From Membranipora membranacea (taxonomy: Eukaryota; Bryozoa; Gymnolaemata; Cheilostomatida; Membraniporidae), in NCBI GenBank assembly GCA_914767715.1, contig OU612068.1:29452001-29512000 (forward strand): a DNA stretch of 60,000 nt, given 5' to 3'. Position numbers and translations under genes: made by a program. The notes beneath the pieces are model-generated. The model was not told where the DNA came from. It was given only the letters and a program-made list of their open reading frames with translations, and made no database searches. This document shows, in pieces, positions 24,109 to 34,681 of the stretch (positions are counted from its first letter, which is position 1; each line of letters begins with the position of its first letter).

Positions 24109-24378
24109 TCACTGGAGTAGATACAAGTAAAAGTAATAGGTAAACAATAGGAGAAGAGGGACATGATAAAACTCTTGAATAACATATTGGCTAGTAGAGG
24201 CTAGTAGAAGTTTAGAGCTAAAATACACAGAATTCTTAACAATATACATTCTTCTAGCTGCCGTGGTAACCACTGATTGTACATGCTCCTGAAATCTCAA
24301 ATTCTGATACACTATAACACCAAGGTACCTAACTTTATCAGACAATACAATTTTTGAAGAGTATGAGGTAAGTATCAA
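24109..24378 (-). pseudogene. Non-LTR retrotransposon RT fragment
   Basis: The minus-strand frame reads LSDKVRYLGVIVYQNLRFQE, then HVQSVVTTAARRMYIVKNSV. This is the familiar segment after the RT palm (xxxYLGVxIDxxLxFxxHV...). It is 89 residues with no other pol sequence around it, so it is a truncated relic between the transporter and CPSF4. Confidence 0.65.
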
Positions 24379-24520
24379 AGTAAGTATTTAGATCAGACAT
24401 ATTACCAATGTAGCCGATCATGCAGATGTCCTCTGTTAATCGTCAAATTCAGCAAAATCAACAAATAATTTTAAGCTGAAAATTGGTAATTGGTAATGCT
24501 CAATATTGTGATTTATGTCT

Positions 24521-24600
24521 GAGCCTCTCCCCCCAGACTCTTGCCCCCTGTCCAATGGCCCCCGGCTGTTCCCCGAGGCCCTGTGGGCACCTTTTTGTTC
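24521..24600 (-). repeat. GC-rich dispersed repeat, copy A
   Basis: On the minus strand this patch contains GGGGGCCATTGGACAGGGGG then CAAGAGTCTGGGGGG and CTCAGAC. A patch on the plus strand at 38296-38341 has the same order with small differences. The base composition stands out from the flanks, so it is probably part of a dispersed transposon. Confidence 0.6.
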
Positions 24601-25031
24601 TGTTGAGGTTTGATGACAGAAGAACATTGGTCACAGTGATAACGCTGTTCAATCTTTAGTAATAATACCAGTAATAAGGCAGGGGTAGGGCAGTATTAGT
24701 TGCTTGCTGCAAGTAAGGTCTTATAATCTCATGATATGATGGTTTGAAGTTATTATTAGAGACGTCTTATATTAATGGTATTTGCAAGAAGGGAGCTTTT
24801 ATTTCAAGGAGTTGCCTTCCCAAATAGAGACTGGGATCCTTCAAATCTTAAACAGCACAAATTCCAGATCGATGTAGCACCCTCAAAAGATAAATGAATT
24901 TGGGTTAAACTTATTGTCAGCTCAATTTTTATCTTTTCTTGCATTCATTATCAGAGTTTTTTCTTCTTACAAGACACAAATACATGCAGCTGTTGTTTAT
25001 TCACAATAATAAGATATACCTTGATACAACA

Positions 25032-28000
25032 ATGCAAGCCCTTGTAGCACCAACTCAAGACATTGTCTTTGACATTGAGACAGCATTGGAAATGCAGTTG
25101 GGAGTCAAACCCCTACCATTTCCTGGAATGGACAGTGAGTTGTTGAAATTCAAATTGATTATCCTATTTAAAAGTAAATCTGATACACTCACTTCAATGA
25201 AGTAACATGAGCCTACCCTACTGTAATATTGATTTACTATAGACTGTGGATGATAGACTTAGAAACAGTCTTTTATCATAAATAGCACATGATCTCCTAA
25301 GGCACATGAGCCCAACCATGGAGAATTCTCCCTGGCCACACCAAATTTCATTCATTCATGCATTTATGATTTAAGCTCAATCAATCACATTCTTGAAATG
25401 ACTGATCTTAAATCAGAAGTGTAAATTCAAATATTCTATCATCACAATGAGCTGAGGGAGTTCATTGATCATTACTATGTACCAAAGTCTTTTGTTACAA
25501 TAATCTACTCAATAAGTCTTTCCTAAGCTGCTGGTTAACTCCTTACAATGAGCACTCGCTGCTTTACCAGGCGATTGGTAAAGATGATTGATACTAGACT
25601 CCGGCAGAGTAAAATGGTTGTAGGCTGCAGGTGCCAACTCCATCCTTCTTTTTTATCACTACCAGTACTTCTGGTCTTACCAGTCCAGATCTGAGATTTT
25701 ATGACAATACTTTGTATGGTAATACTCCTCGGAGGTTAGTTTTTGTTTATGAATGCTTATATATGATTTAACCAGAACACTCCTGATGATTCATGCTGAT
25801 GAGCCTAATATTAATAATATATTTGTAGAATCTGGTTCCGGTATTTGTACATTTCACTTGAGGAGTATATGTGATATTGGCTCTACATGCCCATTCAGAC
25901 ACGTGAGAGCAGATCGCTCTGTGGTGTGTAAGCATTGGCTCAGAGGATTGTGTAAGAAGGGCGATGACTGTGAATTCCTACACGAATATGACATGGCTAA
26001 GATGCCTGAGTGTTATTTCTTTGAAAAATTTGGTATGTTAAACACCCTGGAGAAAAGTCATAATATCCCCCAATTGAAGCCCAATCCTTGTGAGAGAAGA
26101 TTCTATACTTGTATTACCTGTTTCGAAACTGAAACACTCAAACAAATCAATGTAGATATTCAGCTGTTAATCACTGTGTCAAAAAAAAACATACAACAAG
26201 ACAGACGTAAAACAGCGTGGCCCACCATCGAGACGAAATATAAAACAAGACAGACCTAAAACAGTGTGGCCCACCATCGAGAAGAAATATACAACAAGAC
26301 AGACCTAAAACAGTGTGGCCACCATCGAGACGAAATATAAAACAAGACAGACCTAAAACAGTGTGGCCCACCATCGAGACGAAACATACAACAAGACAGA
26401 CCTAAAACAGTGTGGCCCACCATCTAGACGAAATATAAAACAAGACAGACCTAAAACAGTGTGGCCCACCATCGAGACGAAACATACAACAAGACAGACC
26501 TAAAACAGTGTGGCCCACCATCGAGACGAAACATACAACAAGACAGACGTAAAACAGCGTGGCCCACCATCTAGAAGAAATATACAACAAGACAGACCTA
26601 AAACAGTGTGGCCCACCATCGAGACGAAATATACAACAAGACAGACCTAAAACAGTGTGGCCACCATCGAGACGAAATATAAAACAAGACAGACCTAAAA
26701 CAGTGTGGCCCACCATCGAGACGAAACATACAACAAGACAGACCTAAAACAGTGTGGCCCACCATCTAGACGAAATATACAACAGGACAGACCTAAAACA
26801 GTGTGGCCCACCATCTAGACGAAATATACAACAAGACAGACCTAAAACAGTGTGGCCCACCATCAAGACGAAACATACAACAAGACAGACCTAAAACAGT
26901 GTGGCCCACCATCTAGACGAAATATACAACAAGACAGACCTAAAACAGTGTGGGCCACCATGGAGACGAAATAAGGAGACCTGAGATAAGATAATCCTGA
27001 CAGGGCTAGCATTACTGGGTCGGTGGGAAGAAAGATTCTCAACTCTTGCTTTGAACTGTTTAGAAATATTGTGCCCTCCGTAGACGGAGGATACTCTTTA
27101 ATTAACGATGGAGTGTTGACTTTGTGTACCTTCATCATTACAAATGCTTCTAGATTTTTTAATGATGAAGGTAAACGAAGAGACACAACCCCTGATTATA
27201 TACAGCTTTACCTCCATTTTGTGAGGAACATTCCCTCTCTTCTCGAAAGTTTGAAGCAGTTTGAAGGCGTCCCAACAAAGCTCGGCAAGACAAGCTAATA
27301 TAAGTGTACAAACCAAGTGAATTTGTTTCTCATTAAAAAATTACTACTTTGGAGCTGTCACTTAGTGCATTAATTTTAATGTTCTAGTTTAATAACTTGA
27401 CATTATAAGACGCCACAATGATGTGTCTCTTAAATTTTCAATCAGTGATCATTTTCTTTCTGATGGAATCATTGTTGATTTTCATTTTTCTGTTTTATTT
27501 TTTTCTTTTTTATGGCGCAATTTCATTGTGCAATGGTAAATTAAAAGTAGTTTTGATGAAAAGAAAGCAAACCAGAAATAATGAATATGCAGGTATGAGG
27601 TTTTAAATTGAGCTGAAACCAGAGTCTCCCTAAGAAAAGAGAAACTTGATATGTTTATATCAGAATTTTATATGGATGGTTCTGACTAAGAAGGTGGTTA
27701 AGATGTTCAACAAAACTTCAGATTTTATTTCAATATTAATGTTTCACATTTTCTTCATATATTTATGGGTTCATTTTATTTATATTGCAGGTGAATGTGG
27801 CAATAAAGAATGCCCATTTAGACATGTAGATCCTGAATCTAAAAGAAAAGACTGTGCCTGGTATGATCGAGGCTTCTGTAGGCATGGTAAGTACATCAGT
27901 CAATTTGTTTTCCTATGAATATATGCATCCCAAATTTATGGCCAACATCAATATTTATACATCTGCATCTCAATTCGATGGCCACAGTACATATCTGTTG

Positions 28001-31000
28001 ACAAGCAGTTCATTATAAGCATGTTATTGGAGTTGACGCGATATAAAATTTGATACTGTGGTGGTAAGTTGTCCTCCCAATCATAGGAGATGATAACTTT
28101 GATGTTTCGCAGACTCCTCGATAAGTGTCAGGACTGTAGTTCCGGGTGAAATCTGTTAATCCATTGAAGTAATACTGAGGAATACAATCATTAGTGAGCT
28201 GATTTTTAATGGTTTAACATGTTTACTGGCTTGGTTGGTCAAAGTTGTCGTCAAGTAATACTATCTAGCTTTCCAAGACATTATGCCTTGTCCACAATCA
28301 AGTTTATATGACGCGGCAGTTTTGTACCACCTACATGGGAGTTAGTCAAATATTCAAGTAGGACGGATTTGGTCAGAATGCCACGAGTCATAAACATCAG
28401 GGTTTAGTAGCTCATATTTTATTACGTATTGTCTATGAAAACAGAGAAAGCAGGCCAGGTGTGTTACCATGTTGGTCGAGGTATTAAATATAGCCTGTAG
28501 ACAGTGTTGAGATGGTATATAATACTACTTTGTTTTGTAGGTCCGACTTGTAAGAACAGACACGTGAGGAGAGTTATGTGTCAGAATTATCTGAGTGGAT
28601 TTTGCCCTCGAGGTTCTGACTGTAAGCAGTCACAGTAAGTTCTGTCATAACGACATCCTTCAATCACATTTTCATGGGTAATATAAGTGGGGTTTATAAA
28701 ATTGTCTATTTTTAGCATGGACTATTTTTTGCTCCTAAACTAGCAGGTCAAAGCTGAGTCCGATGGCGAGAACCTTGATCAACTTGAGAAGATTTTTATT
28801 AACTAAGACAATTGAATTATTGTTCTATATGAGGGAGCTCATTAAAAGACTGGTGATATGACCCAATAGACTGAGAGATTTGATTGTTGTGGGATACAAT
28901 GTACTGTAACAATGTAAACTTCCTGTCATCTGTGTATTATAATAAGCCTCCTGTGACAAGATTTTGTCAAGATAGACATTTTAGGATTGGTTTTCTATTT
29001 ATAGTCCCAAATGGGCATTACCAGGAAAGTACGGGGAGACAGGAGCCAGACAAGTACCTGTGTGTCATCACTGTGGAGAAATTGGACACGTCATATATCG
29101 CTGCTTCAAGGTATCTCTATCTGTATCCACCCAGTAAACAGTAATATATATATATTTGTGTGCTATTTTTAACTATTTATGAATTTTTCTATACGCTGGT
29201 GTGAGCTTATTTTAATAATCAAACCACTTCAATTCACTAAATTTATCAACATGAGAAATAGAAGGTGGATTGTTTCGTTTAATTTCTTCTTGCTTCATCA
29301 AAGTCAAAAATAGAAAATGTCCATGCAAACCCCTTAATTTATCAAAAGACGTTCTTAACTTGAGGTACCTCCAAGACCCTAATAAAACTTTTTATTGAGT
29401 GTGTGAAGAGTAACCTCTTGAATTGATATTATATGAGCTGATGATATTTTTTGTGCTTTTATGATTTATATCTGAGTTTATATTACAGGCTACTGAGGAA
29501 GATAAGGTGAAATATCAGGAAGAGCAGGCGAAGAAACAAGCAGAGAAGGCAGCGTTCAGACATCAGAGATATCAGGAACAACAGAAGCATTATCAGCATC
29601 AACAACAGCAGGTCAGCGGCTGACTATCTGTCATCTTGTCTGTTGTTCTCATAAAAATATATGATGATATCTATAATATATGATACATAGTATTCTACAT
29701 GTTTATGAGAATAACAGACATATTATGTCTATGGTTATTCTACAGTTATAATATAAAATCAATGCACATATGGTATGATCAGATAACCAAGATACACGTA
29801 AATGCTTTATCTAAACACAAAGTGTTGAAGGACATCTATATACAGTGTATAAGAATTCTTCTGGGATCGGCTGTGCCTTTTTTGTTGGAGATAAAAGTGC
29901 TGAGAACCTCAGAACTTTCGTTTTATGGCAATGCTAGATGGTAAATTTAGACACAAGGAAGGGTAAAAGCTGCCTATGCAGTGATACACATTCATGTATG
30001 GATGCATACATTATAACCATCAATTTTGTATCAAACATGTATAACGTCTTTAATACACTTTTCGCCGCACATTCTTTTGACTGTAAATATTCATGCAACT
30101 GGTCCCTCTACTGATATTTACCTCTTCCCTTGTCTGATTGTGTCGATGCCAACATTATGCACAATGACATAGATTCACCGTTAAAATCCCTCATGGCAAT
30201 ATCTGGCCCAAAACTAAAATTGCTTAATTTTTGCGCTTACGAAATTGGTTGTTTGATGGTTAGTGATGTCGCACCTTCGTTTGTGGAGGATCACCATATA
30301 TCTTATATTGTTATCTTGTAGCCTGATGGTGTCGTTCCAGGAGAAGGACCAGATAAACAGAGACCTTATATTCCATTAGAACAGATGAAATGTTACAAGG
30401 TTAGTCTAAGGTTGCTAACAGCTGTCAAAACTGACTATTATCCTTGCTTTGTTAATCTTTGAAGGTCAAAAGATAACAGGCCCTAACTCTACTCTCAATC
30501 CCCCCCCCCCCCTCCCCCATCATACGCCATCACATTGTGATCTACATATTATCTTTGAGTCTGCAAGCAACAGTTAATTTAGTGTTTTAATCATTTTGGA
30601 CCTTCTTAAATAGCTGTAATGTCAATAGCAAATGTCCAAAAATCCTAAGCATAGGTAACCTGCCGTGCCATGTGAAAATGAAGGTGACATTTGTCCCAAT
30701 TTATTGAAGAAATTGGATGAAAAAACTATTTTACAACTGGCTTGTCAGAGAGTAATGAGTCATAATGCAGCCACCGGTGTTGACAGCCTTTTCTGCCCAA
30801 CATTTTAATCAAAATATGCTTAGTGCACATATCTTTTAATTTAATTTAATTTTAAGAATTTCACAGTTAAGGATTTTTAAAATATACATGTCATCATATT
30901 TGCATAGGTCAGTGACATTGAAAAATTGGCAGCTACCAACAACTTCTAAAGTGCGGTATTTGGAAACGGAACACTAAATACTCCGTTGCATTTTAACACA

Positions 31001-32326
31001 AAGTATGAATTGTCAAATATACTGCAATAGATGATATTTCTGACGAATCCGCAGGGCTGGACTTGGGTAAATTCAATACCCCAGATGGTTTCACTACCAT
31101 GCAGTATTAGGAAGTTATGCATTTAATATTGACGTCTCATTTCAACATGCAGAGTTGGGAAAATTCAATAACCCAGATGGTTTCACTGGATATTCACTGG
31201 TTGTAAAAAATATGAAGTTCAATGTTACCATTGTGTTTACCTAAGAGATCATTTTTCATATATTTTGGCTCTCCCGATGTGAAAATATATATCAAGTTCT
31301 CGGTCTCTTAGATTAGAGTTCCTCCTTGCTATCGGGGATAGCTTTAAAATCCACCTTTCTTTTCATCATCCTCATGCCAATGACGTCACCCTAATGAAAT
31401 GAAGGTTTCTCAGTATTCTTTCTACTTTGTTGAATACTGTTTGTTATACTCAGTTAATGTTCAACCATAATACCATATCTCTGGTACACTCTCATCTTCT
31501 TTGCATAGTGTCTAAAATCGTCATAAACTGTTGGCCTGCACGGCAGATGCACTCTGGGAAATCCTGACTGAATGATGTAAATTTCATCATCACATTGTGA
31601 ATGAACTGGAAGGCAATATGATATCCTAGATTCCATTCTAGAGGAAATTACATGCAAACTGACATACATGTAATGCCCCCAGGCTAAGGTTATCCGTCAA
31701 GCATTGAGCCAAAGGATACTTCACTGGACTTCAATCTTATTGTATTATCTCAGAAGATATAGTACAGCTATTTCTATGTACTATTGATAAACTGACCAGA
31801 CCAATTAGATTTTGTGGCGCTGATGAGTTTAAATCTCTCCCGCATAGACTCTGAACTCCCAGGTACTTTTACATGCTGATGTAGGGCATTCACTGCGTCG
31901 TCGTAGCATGGAACATCTAGTGTGTGCAATCGCATCACAGTGACCTCACCTCTCAAACTGCAAATCTACTTTTAATTCGTCGATCAATTTTGTTAGCTCG
32001 GGAGGGGCAGTCAATCATACCACCTCAAAACTGATTTGATTAATGCACGTCAGCCAACTTTCCTGATAAATCGCTATTATTGTTAAATTTTTTCCGTCAG
32101 TGCTGTGTGCATTCTGCGCTGCTGTGATGTGATGTGATGATAAAGTGCTGAAGTTACCAGTAATAGGGTAATGATATCCCAGCATGCAGGTGTTGGAGTA
32201 AAATGTGATGTTTTAATTTTTTAGTGCGGAGAAGCTGGCCATTTAGCTAACAGATGTCCAAAGGGTCATCTAGCGTTTATTAGTCTAGCTAAGAATCAAT
32301 CGGGCGGAGCTCCAGCGGAACAGTGA
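25032..32326 (+). CDS. CPSF4: CPSF30 / CPSF4, cleavage and polyadenylation specificity factor subunit 4, 8 exons
   Basis: Exons: 25032-25134, 25829-26032, 27791-27886, 28541-28634, 29005-29110, 29489-29611, 30322-30399, 32225-32326 (stop TGA), giving 301 residues with phase kept. The N-terminus MQALVAPTQDIVFDIE and LPFPGMDKSG are hallmark CPSF4. Five CCCH fingers follow: CTFHLRSICDIGSTCPFRH, CKHWLRGLCKKGDDCEFLH, CYFFEKFGECGNKECPFRH, CAWYDRGFCRHGPTCKNRH, CQNYLSGFCPRGSDCKQSH. Two CCHC zinc knuckles follow: CHHCGEIGHVIYRC (exon 5) and CYKCGEAGHLANRC (exons 7-8), with a Gln-rich helix (exon 6) between them. The protein is a nuclear subunit of CPSF; in known orthologues fingers 2 and 3 read the AAUAAA signal. 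The C-terminus CPKGHLAFISL matches the family. Intron 2 holds a minisatellite. The start is the Met that aligns with the family N-terminus. Confidence 0.95.
26188..26972. repeat. 49-bp minisatellite, about 16 units, in CPSF4 intron 2
   Basis: The unit reads approximately GTGTGGCCCACCATCGAGAC, then GAAACATACAACAAGACAGA, then CCTAAAACA. About 16 copies follow head to tail. Units vary at CATCGAG/CATCTAG, ATAAAAC/ATACAAC and GACCT/GACGT, and two units lack one C (48 bp). Variant order repeats after seven units. The minus-strand frames stay open through it, which is a by-product of the repeat and not a gene. Confidence 0.93.
27023..27298 (+). CDS. Unrecognised 91-residue ORF in CPSF4 intron 2
   Basis: An open frame of 91 codons lies directly after the minisatellite and ends in TAA at 27296-27298. 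Its composition looks protein-like (FELFRNIVPSVDGGYSLIND, YIQLYLHFVRNIPSLLESLK), with amphipathic helices. No family is recognised and no clear splice acceptor or promoter precedes it. It may be a captured fragment of another gene's exon or a chance ORF. Confidence 0.2.
   Translation: MGRKILNSCFELFRNIVPSVDGGYSLINDGVLTLCTFIITNASRFFNDEGKRRDTTPDYIQLYLHFVRNIPSLLESLKQFEGVPTKLGKTS
29612..32224 (+). other. CPSF4 introns 6 and 7
   Basis: Apart from exon 7 (30322-30399) this stretch is intronic. It holds a C-rich run at about 30500-30520 and an imperfect internal duplication: GGGCTGGACTTGGGTAAATTCAATACCCCAGATGG-like text near 31050 recurs near 31150 as GTTGGGAAAATTCAATAACC. No coding potential was seen. 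Confidence 0.6.
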
Positions 32327-33561
32327 CATGCTGACAGTGATGCGTTGACAGTGGCACACTCACTGGGGTGTACAGAGATATCTAGTACAGAGTCTCATGT
32401 GATGTTAATCTCAGAGTTACTGTCTCATATTCCACTAAACCAGATAGGCGTTAACTACTGCTTATGTTCATTAGTTGCTTATGTACCAAGTTAGTCGAAT
32501 GACATCCACGTTTTTTGGCTCATCGCTGTCAATGTTTTATTTTTATAAAGTAGTCTGTATATATCTTCTGTATATAATGTACATAACAGAGCAAAATGAT
32601 GTAGTTAGGCTCGTGATGATTGATAGTTATGAAGTCTTCAGGGAATAATAGTCTGTCTGGGCACATTCAAAACGATCTCTAGCTATTCACCAAAAACTGA
32701 AGCAATACTTATTAAACTTCCAGCTCTATTCAATTTCCGTTGCTCCGAAAGTGTAACTTGAAAAAAAGTGTAAACTGCACGATCGTCTAGCTTGGGTAGT
32801 ACTCAAAGCCATGACGGCATCAGGGTGATATGACACTGCAGTGGTAGTGATGTACCCTTGTGATTGGAGGTCGCTCACATCATAGCCCCGCCGCGTTGGC
32901 CTCCAAAAATAGATCGATGCATGCCAGTCTGTAACCTGCTGGGATTCAGTACAACCTTGGATCATATGCAGCCAGGCCTGGGTGTGGCCTTGTTATTTTT
33001 CATGGAATGATAAATTGGGATCTGCATTGGGACTGGACCCAAACAGTGCCATAGAGTATTTGTAAGATCAGTTTCCTGTTAATTTAGCTTTGCGTAACAG
33101 CATGAATAGTCGTCAGGAAGTTGAGAGCAAATATTATTTGCCTGTAATGTTTGATTTGCTTGTTTTATCACCTCCATCGCTCTTTTCCAACATTTTTATG
33201 TAATACAACAAACCGCCCACAAAGGTGATAAACCTCCACGTCACACTGTCACAATGATTGTTTATTACAATTATTTTCTTATGTTTATGCTCTTCCCCAC
33301 ACCTAACAGAGAAATATGAGAGTTTTATTGACTTGATACACATTTGAATAATACGTAGTAAAATAGAAAGGTACGTGGAGAAGATTGGCCTCGGGGCCGC
33401 AGTATGGCTATAATTGAGTCAAATAACGTTTAATTGGCTTCGGTCTAGGAGTCATAAAATAAAATCTTTCCAATACCCTTATGGGATTACAAAACAGTTA
33501 TTATGATGATCATTATGAAATTAATTAGACGTATATTGCCCATGTAAAGTGCGGATTGGAA
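32327..33561. other. CPSF4 3' UTR and spacer
   Basis: No supported ORF. No canonical AATAAA was found close to the CPSF4 stop; the nearest clear ones are near 33456-33461, too far to assign with confidence. The spacer ends in the promoter of the next gene. Confidence 0.5.
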
Positions 33562-33598
33562 CCAATCACGTGGTCTTTGGTAATGGAAGGATATTTAA
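33562..33598 (+). promoter_or_regulatory. CCAAT, E-box and TATA-like promoter of the peptide-precursor gene
   Basis: CCAAT at 33562-33566 is directly followed by the palindromic E-box CACGTG (33567-33572), and the TATA-like TATTTAA is at 33592-33598. Transcription would then start near 33620-33630, about 155 bases before the first ATG at 33783. The spacing is textbook, but the site was called by eye. Confidence 0.5.
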
Positions 33599-33782
33599 GC
33601 TTGACACAGAGTCTTAGCAGCTCAGATTTTAATTGTCATTTTGAGGCACAAGCAGCATATTTCTCTGAATCTATTGATTAGCAGTAATTCAACTGTCAAA
33701 TAGTCAAAGTCAGCAGTATAATACTCGGCATTACTACGACAGCATTGAAAACTTTACCTGCAGAGACATATTCATACATATC

Positions 33783-34463
33783 ATGAGGTTAAACATGGAT
33801 ATACCCTCTCTACCTCAGCTTCTGCTTACATTTCTCATACTATGTGGTAAGCATTATTTATTTCCGAATTTCTACAGAATTTAGAGAAACAGACAATATT
33901 GTTGTGCTTTATATATTAGGCTCTTTGTTCAATTTTTATCAGGGATTTGGTATCTATATTGCTAATAAATTGTGCTAGTTTTATTATTTATAATTAATTG
34001 AGATTTCTTTTTAATTTTAGCCTGTGATCAAAGCTGCACAGTGTCTGGCGCTCCCGCAAACAGCCGACAGAAGAGAAGTATGGGAGGTCTGAGAATGGGA
34101 AAACGTCAAGATTATACCTCATCATCATCGTCAGATAGTAATATACGTATAGTACCTGAGACTGCAGTTAGATCAACACAAAGTAGAGGTGATAGCAACA
34201 TAGGAGATACTGTAGAAAGGCTTATGGCTGCTTTAAATGAAGAGAGGGGAAGACAATCCAAAGTTCAACAACTTTCTAATAGAATATACAGCCATTATAA
34301 TAAGAAATCTGAGAATGCCATCATAGAATCAACAACTAGTCAAACATCAGCAAACCACCAACAAAATTTGACTGAAAAACTACGATACCTGAATAGAGAG
34401 GAGATATTGGAATTATTACAGGAGATCAGAGATAGGCAATATGCCAAATTCGGCAGATTATGA
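33783..34463 (+). CDS. Secreted peptide prohormone-like precursor, 2 exons
   Basis: Exons 33783-33846 and 34021-34463 (stop TGA) give 168 residues. Residues 1-22 form a signal peptide (hydrophobic core LPQLLLTFLILCA). After a short spacer, QKR / SMGGLRMG / KR marks a dibasic-flanked peptide at 41-48. Its C-terminal Gly would be converted to an amide, giving a 7-residue Met-amide. The next segment begins with Gln after KR (QDYTSSSSSD), a candidate pyroglutamate terminus. The rest is Ser-rich and then helical and charged, with a further cleavage-like KK, and ends in LQEIRDRQYAKFGRL*. There FGR before the stop could yield a second, longer amidated peptide. The layout (one intron after the signal sequence, short 3' UTR) fits neuropeptide or hormone precursors. 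No named family is recognised; receptor and role are unknown. A small secreted non-hormone protein is the alternative. Confidence 0.7.
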
Positions 34464-34675
34464 TTTGTGTAATACGAAACTTGATCCATTTTGGTCAAAC
34501 ATTCCTTGGTGCCATAATCTCTAACACAAACTGCAATCTTATTTATTCTTTCCGAATTACTTTTACATGTATTATGAAGTCATCCACAAATTGTGGAAAT
34601 GTTTCTTTTTCTTTTCGATGAAAATCTGGACTATTTTCCACCTATCAAGATTGTTACATTTTTTTTCAAAAATGA

Positions 34676-34681
34676 AATAAA
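34676..34681 (+). terminator. Poly(A) signal AATAAA of the peptide-precursor gene
   Basis: AATAAA lies 213 bases after the stop codon. It is followed by a GU/U-rich stretch (TATTTGTCATCCTTTCGTTG), which fits a cleavage site near 34700. Confidence 0.65.

Larger units (their letters stand above)
22764..25031. other. Transporter 3' UTR, repeats and spacer before CPSF4
   Basis: No gene is supported. The interval contains AATAAA at 23064-23069 (likely transporter poly(A) signal), two TAGCCTTGTC-type hairpins (22818-22848 and 23125-23179), a minus-strand RT fragment at about 24109-24378, and a GC-rich patch at 24521-24600 that recurs near 38.3 kb. The CPSF4 promoter should lie in the last few hundred bases. 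Confidence 0.6.

Noticed and set aside
26402-26747. Open frames of up to 104 codons on both strands in the minisatellite
   Set aside because: The 49-bp period shifts frame at each unit and all frames lack stops, so the ORFs are repeat artefacts without start context or splice support.
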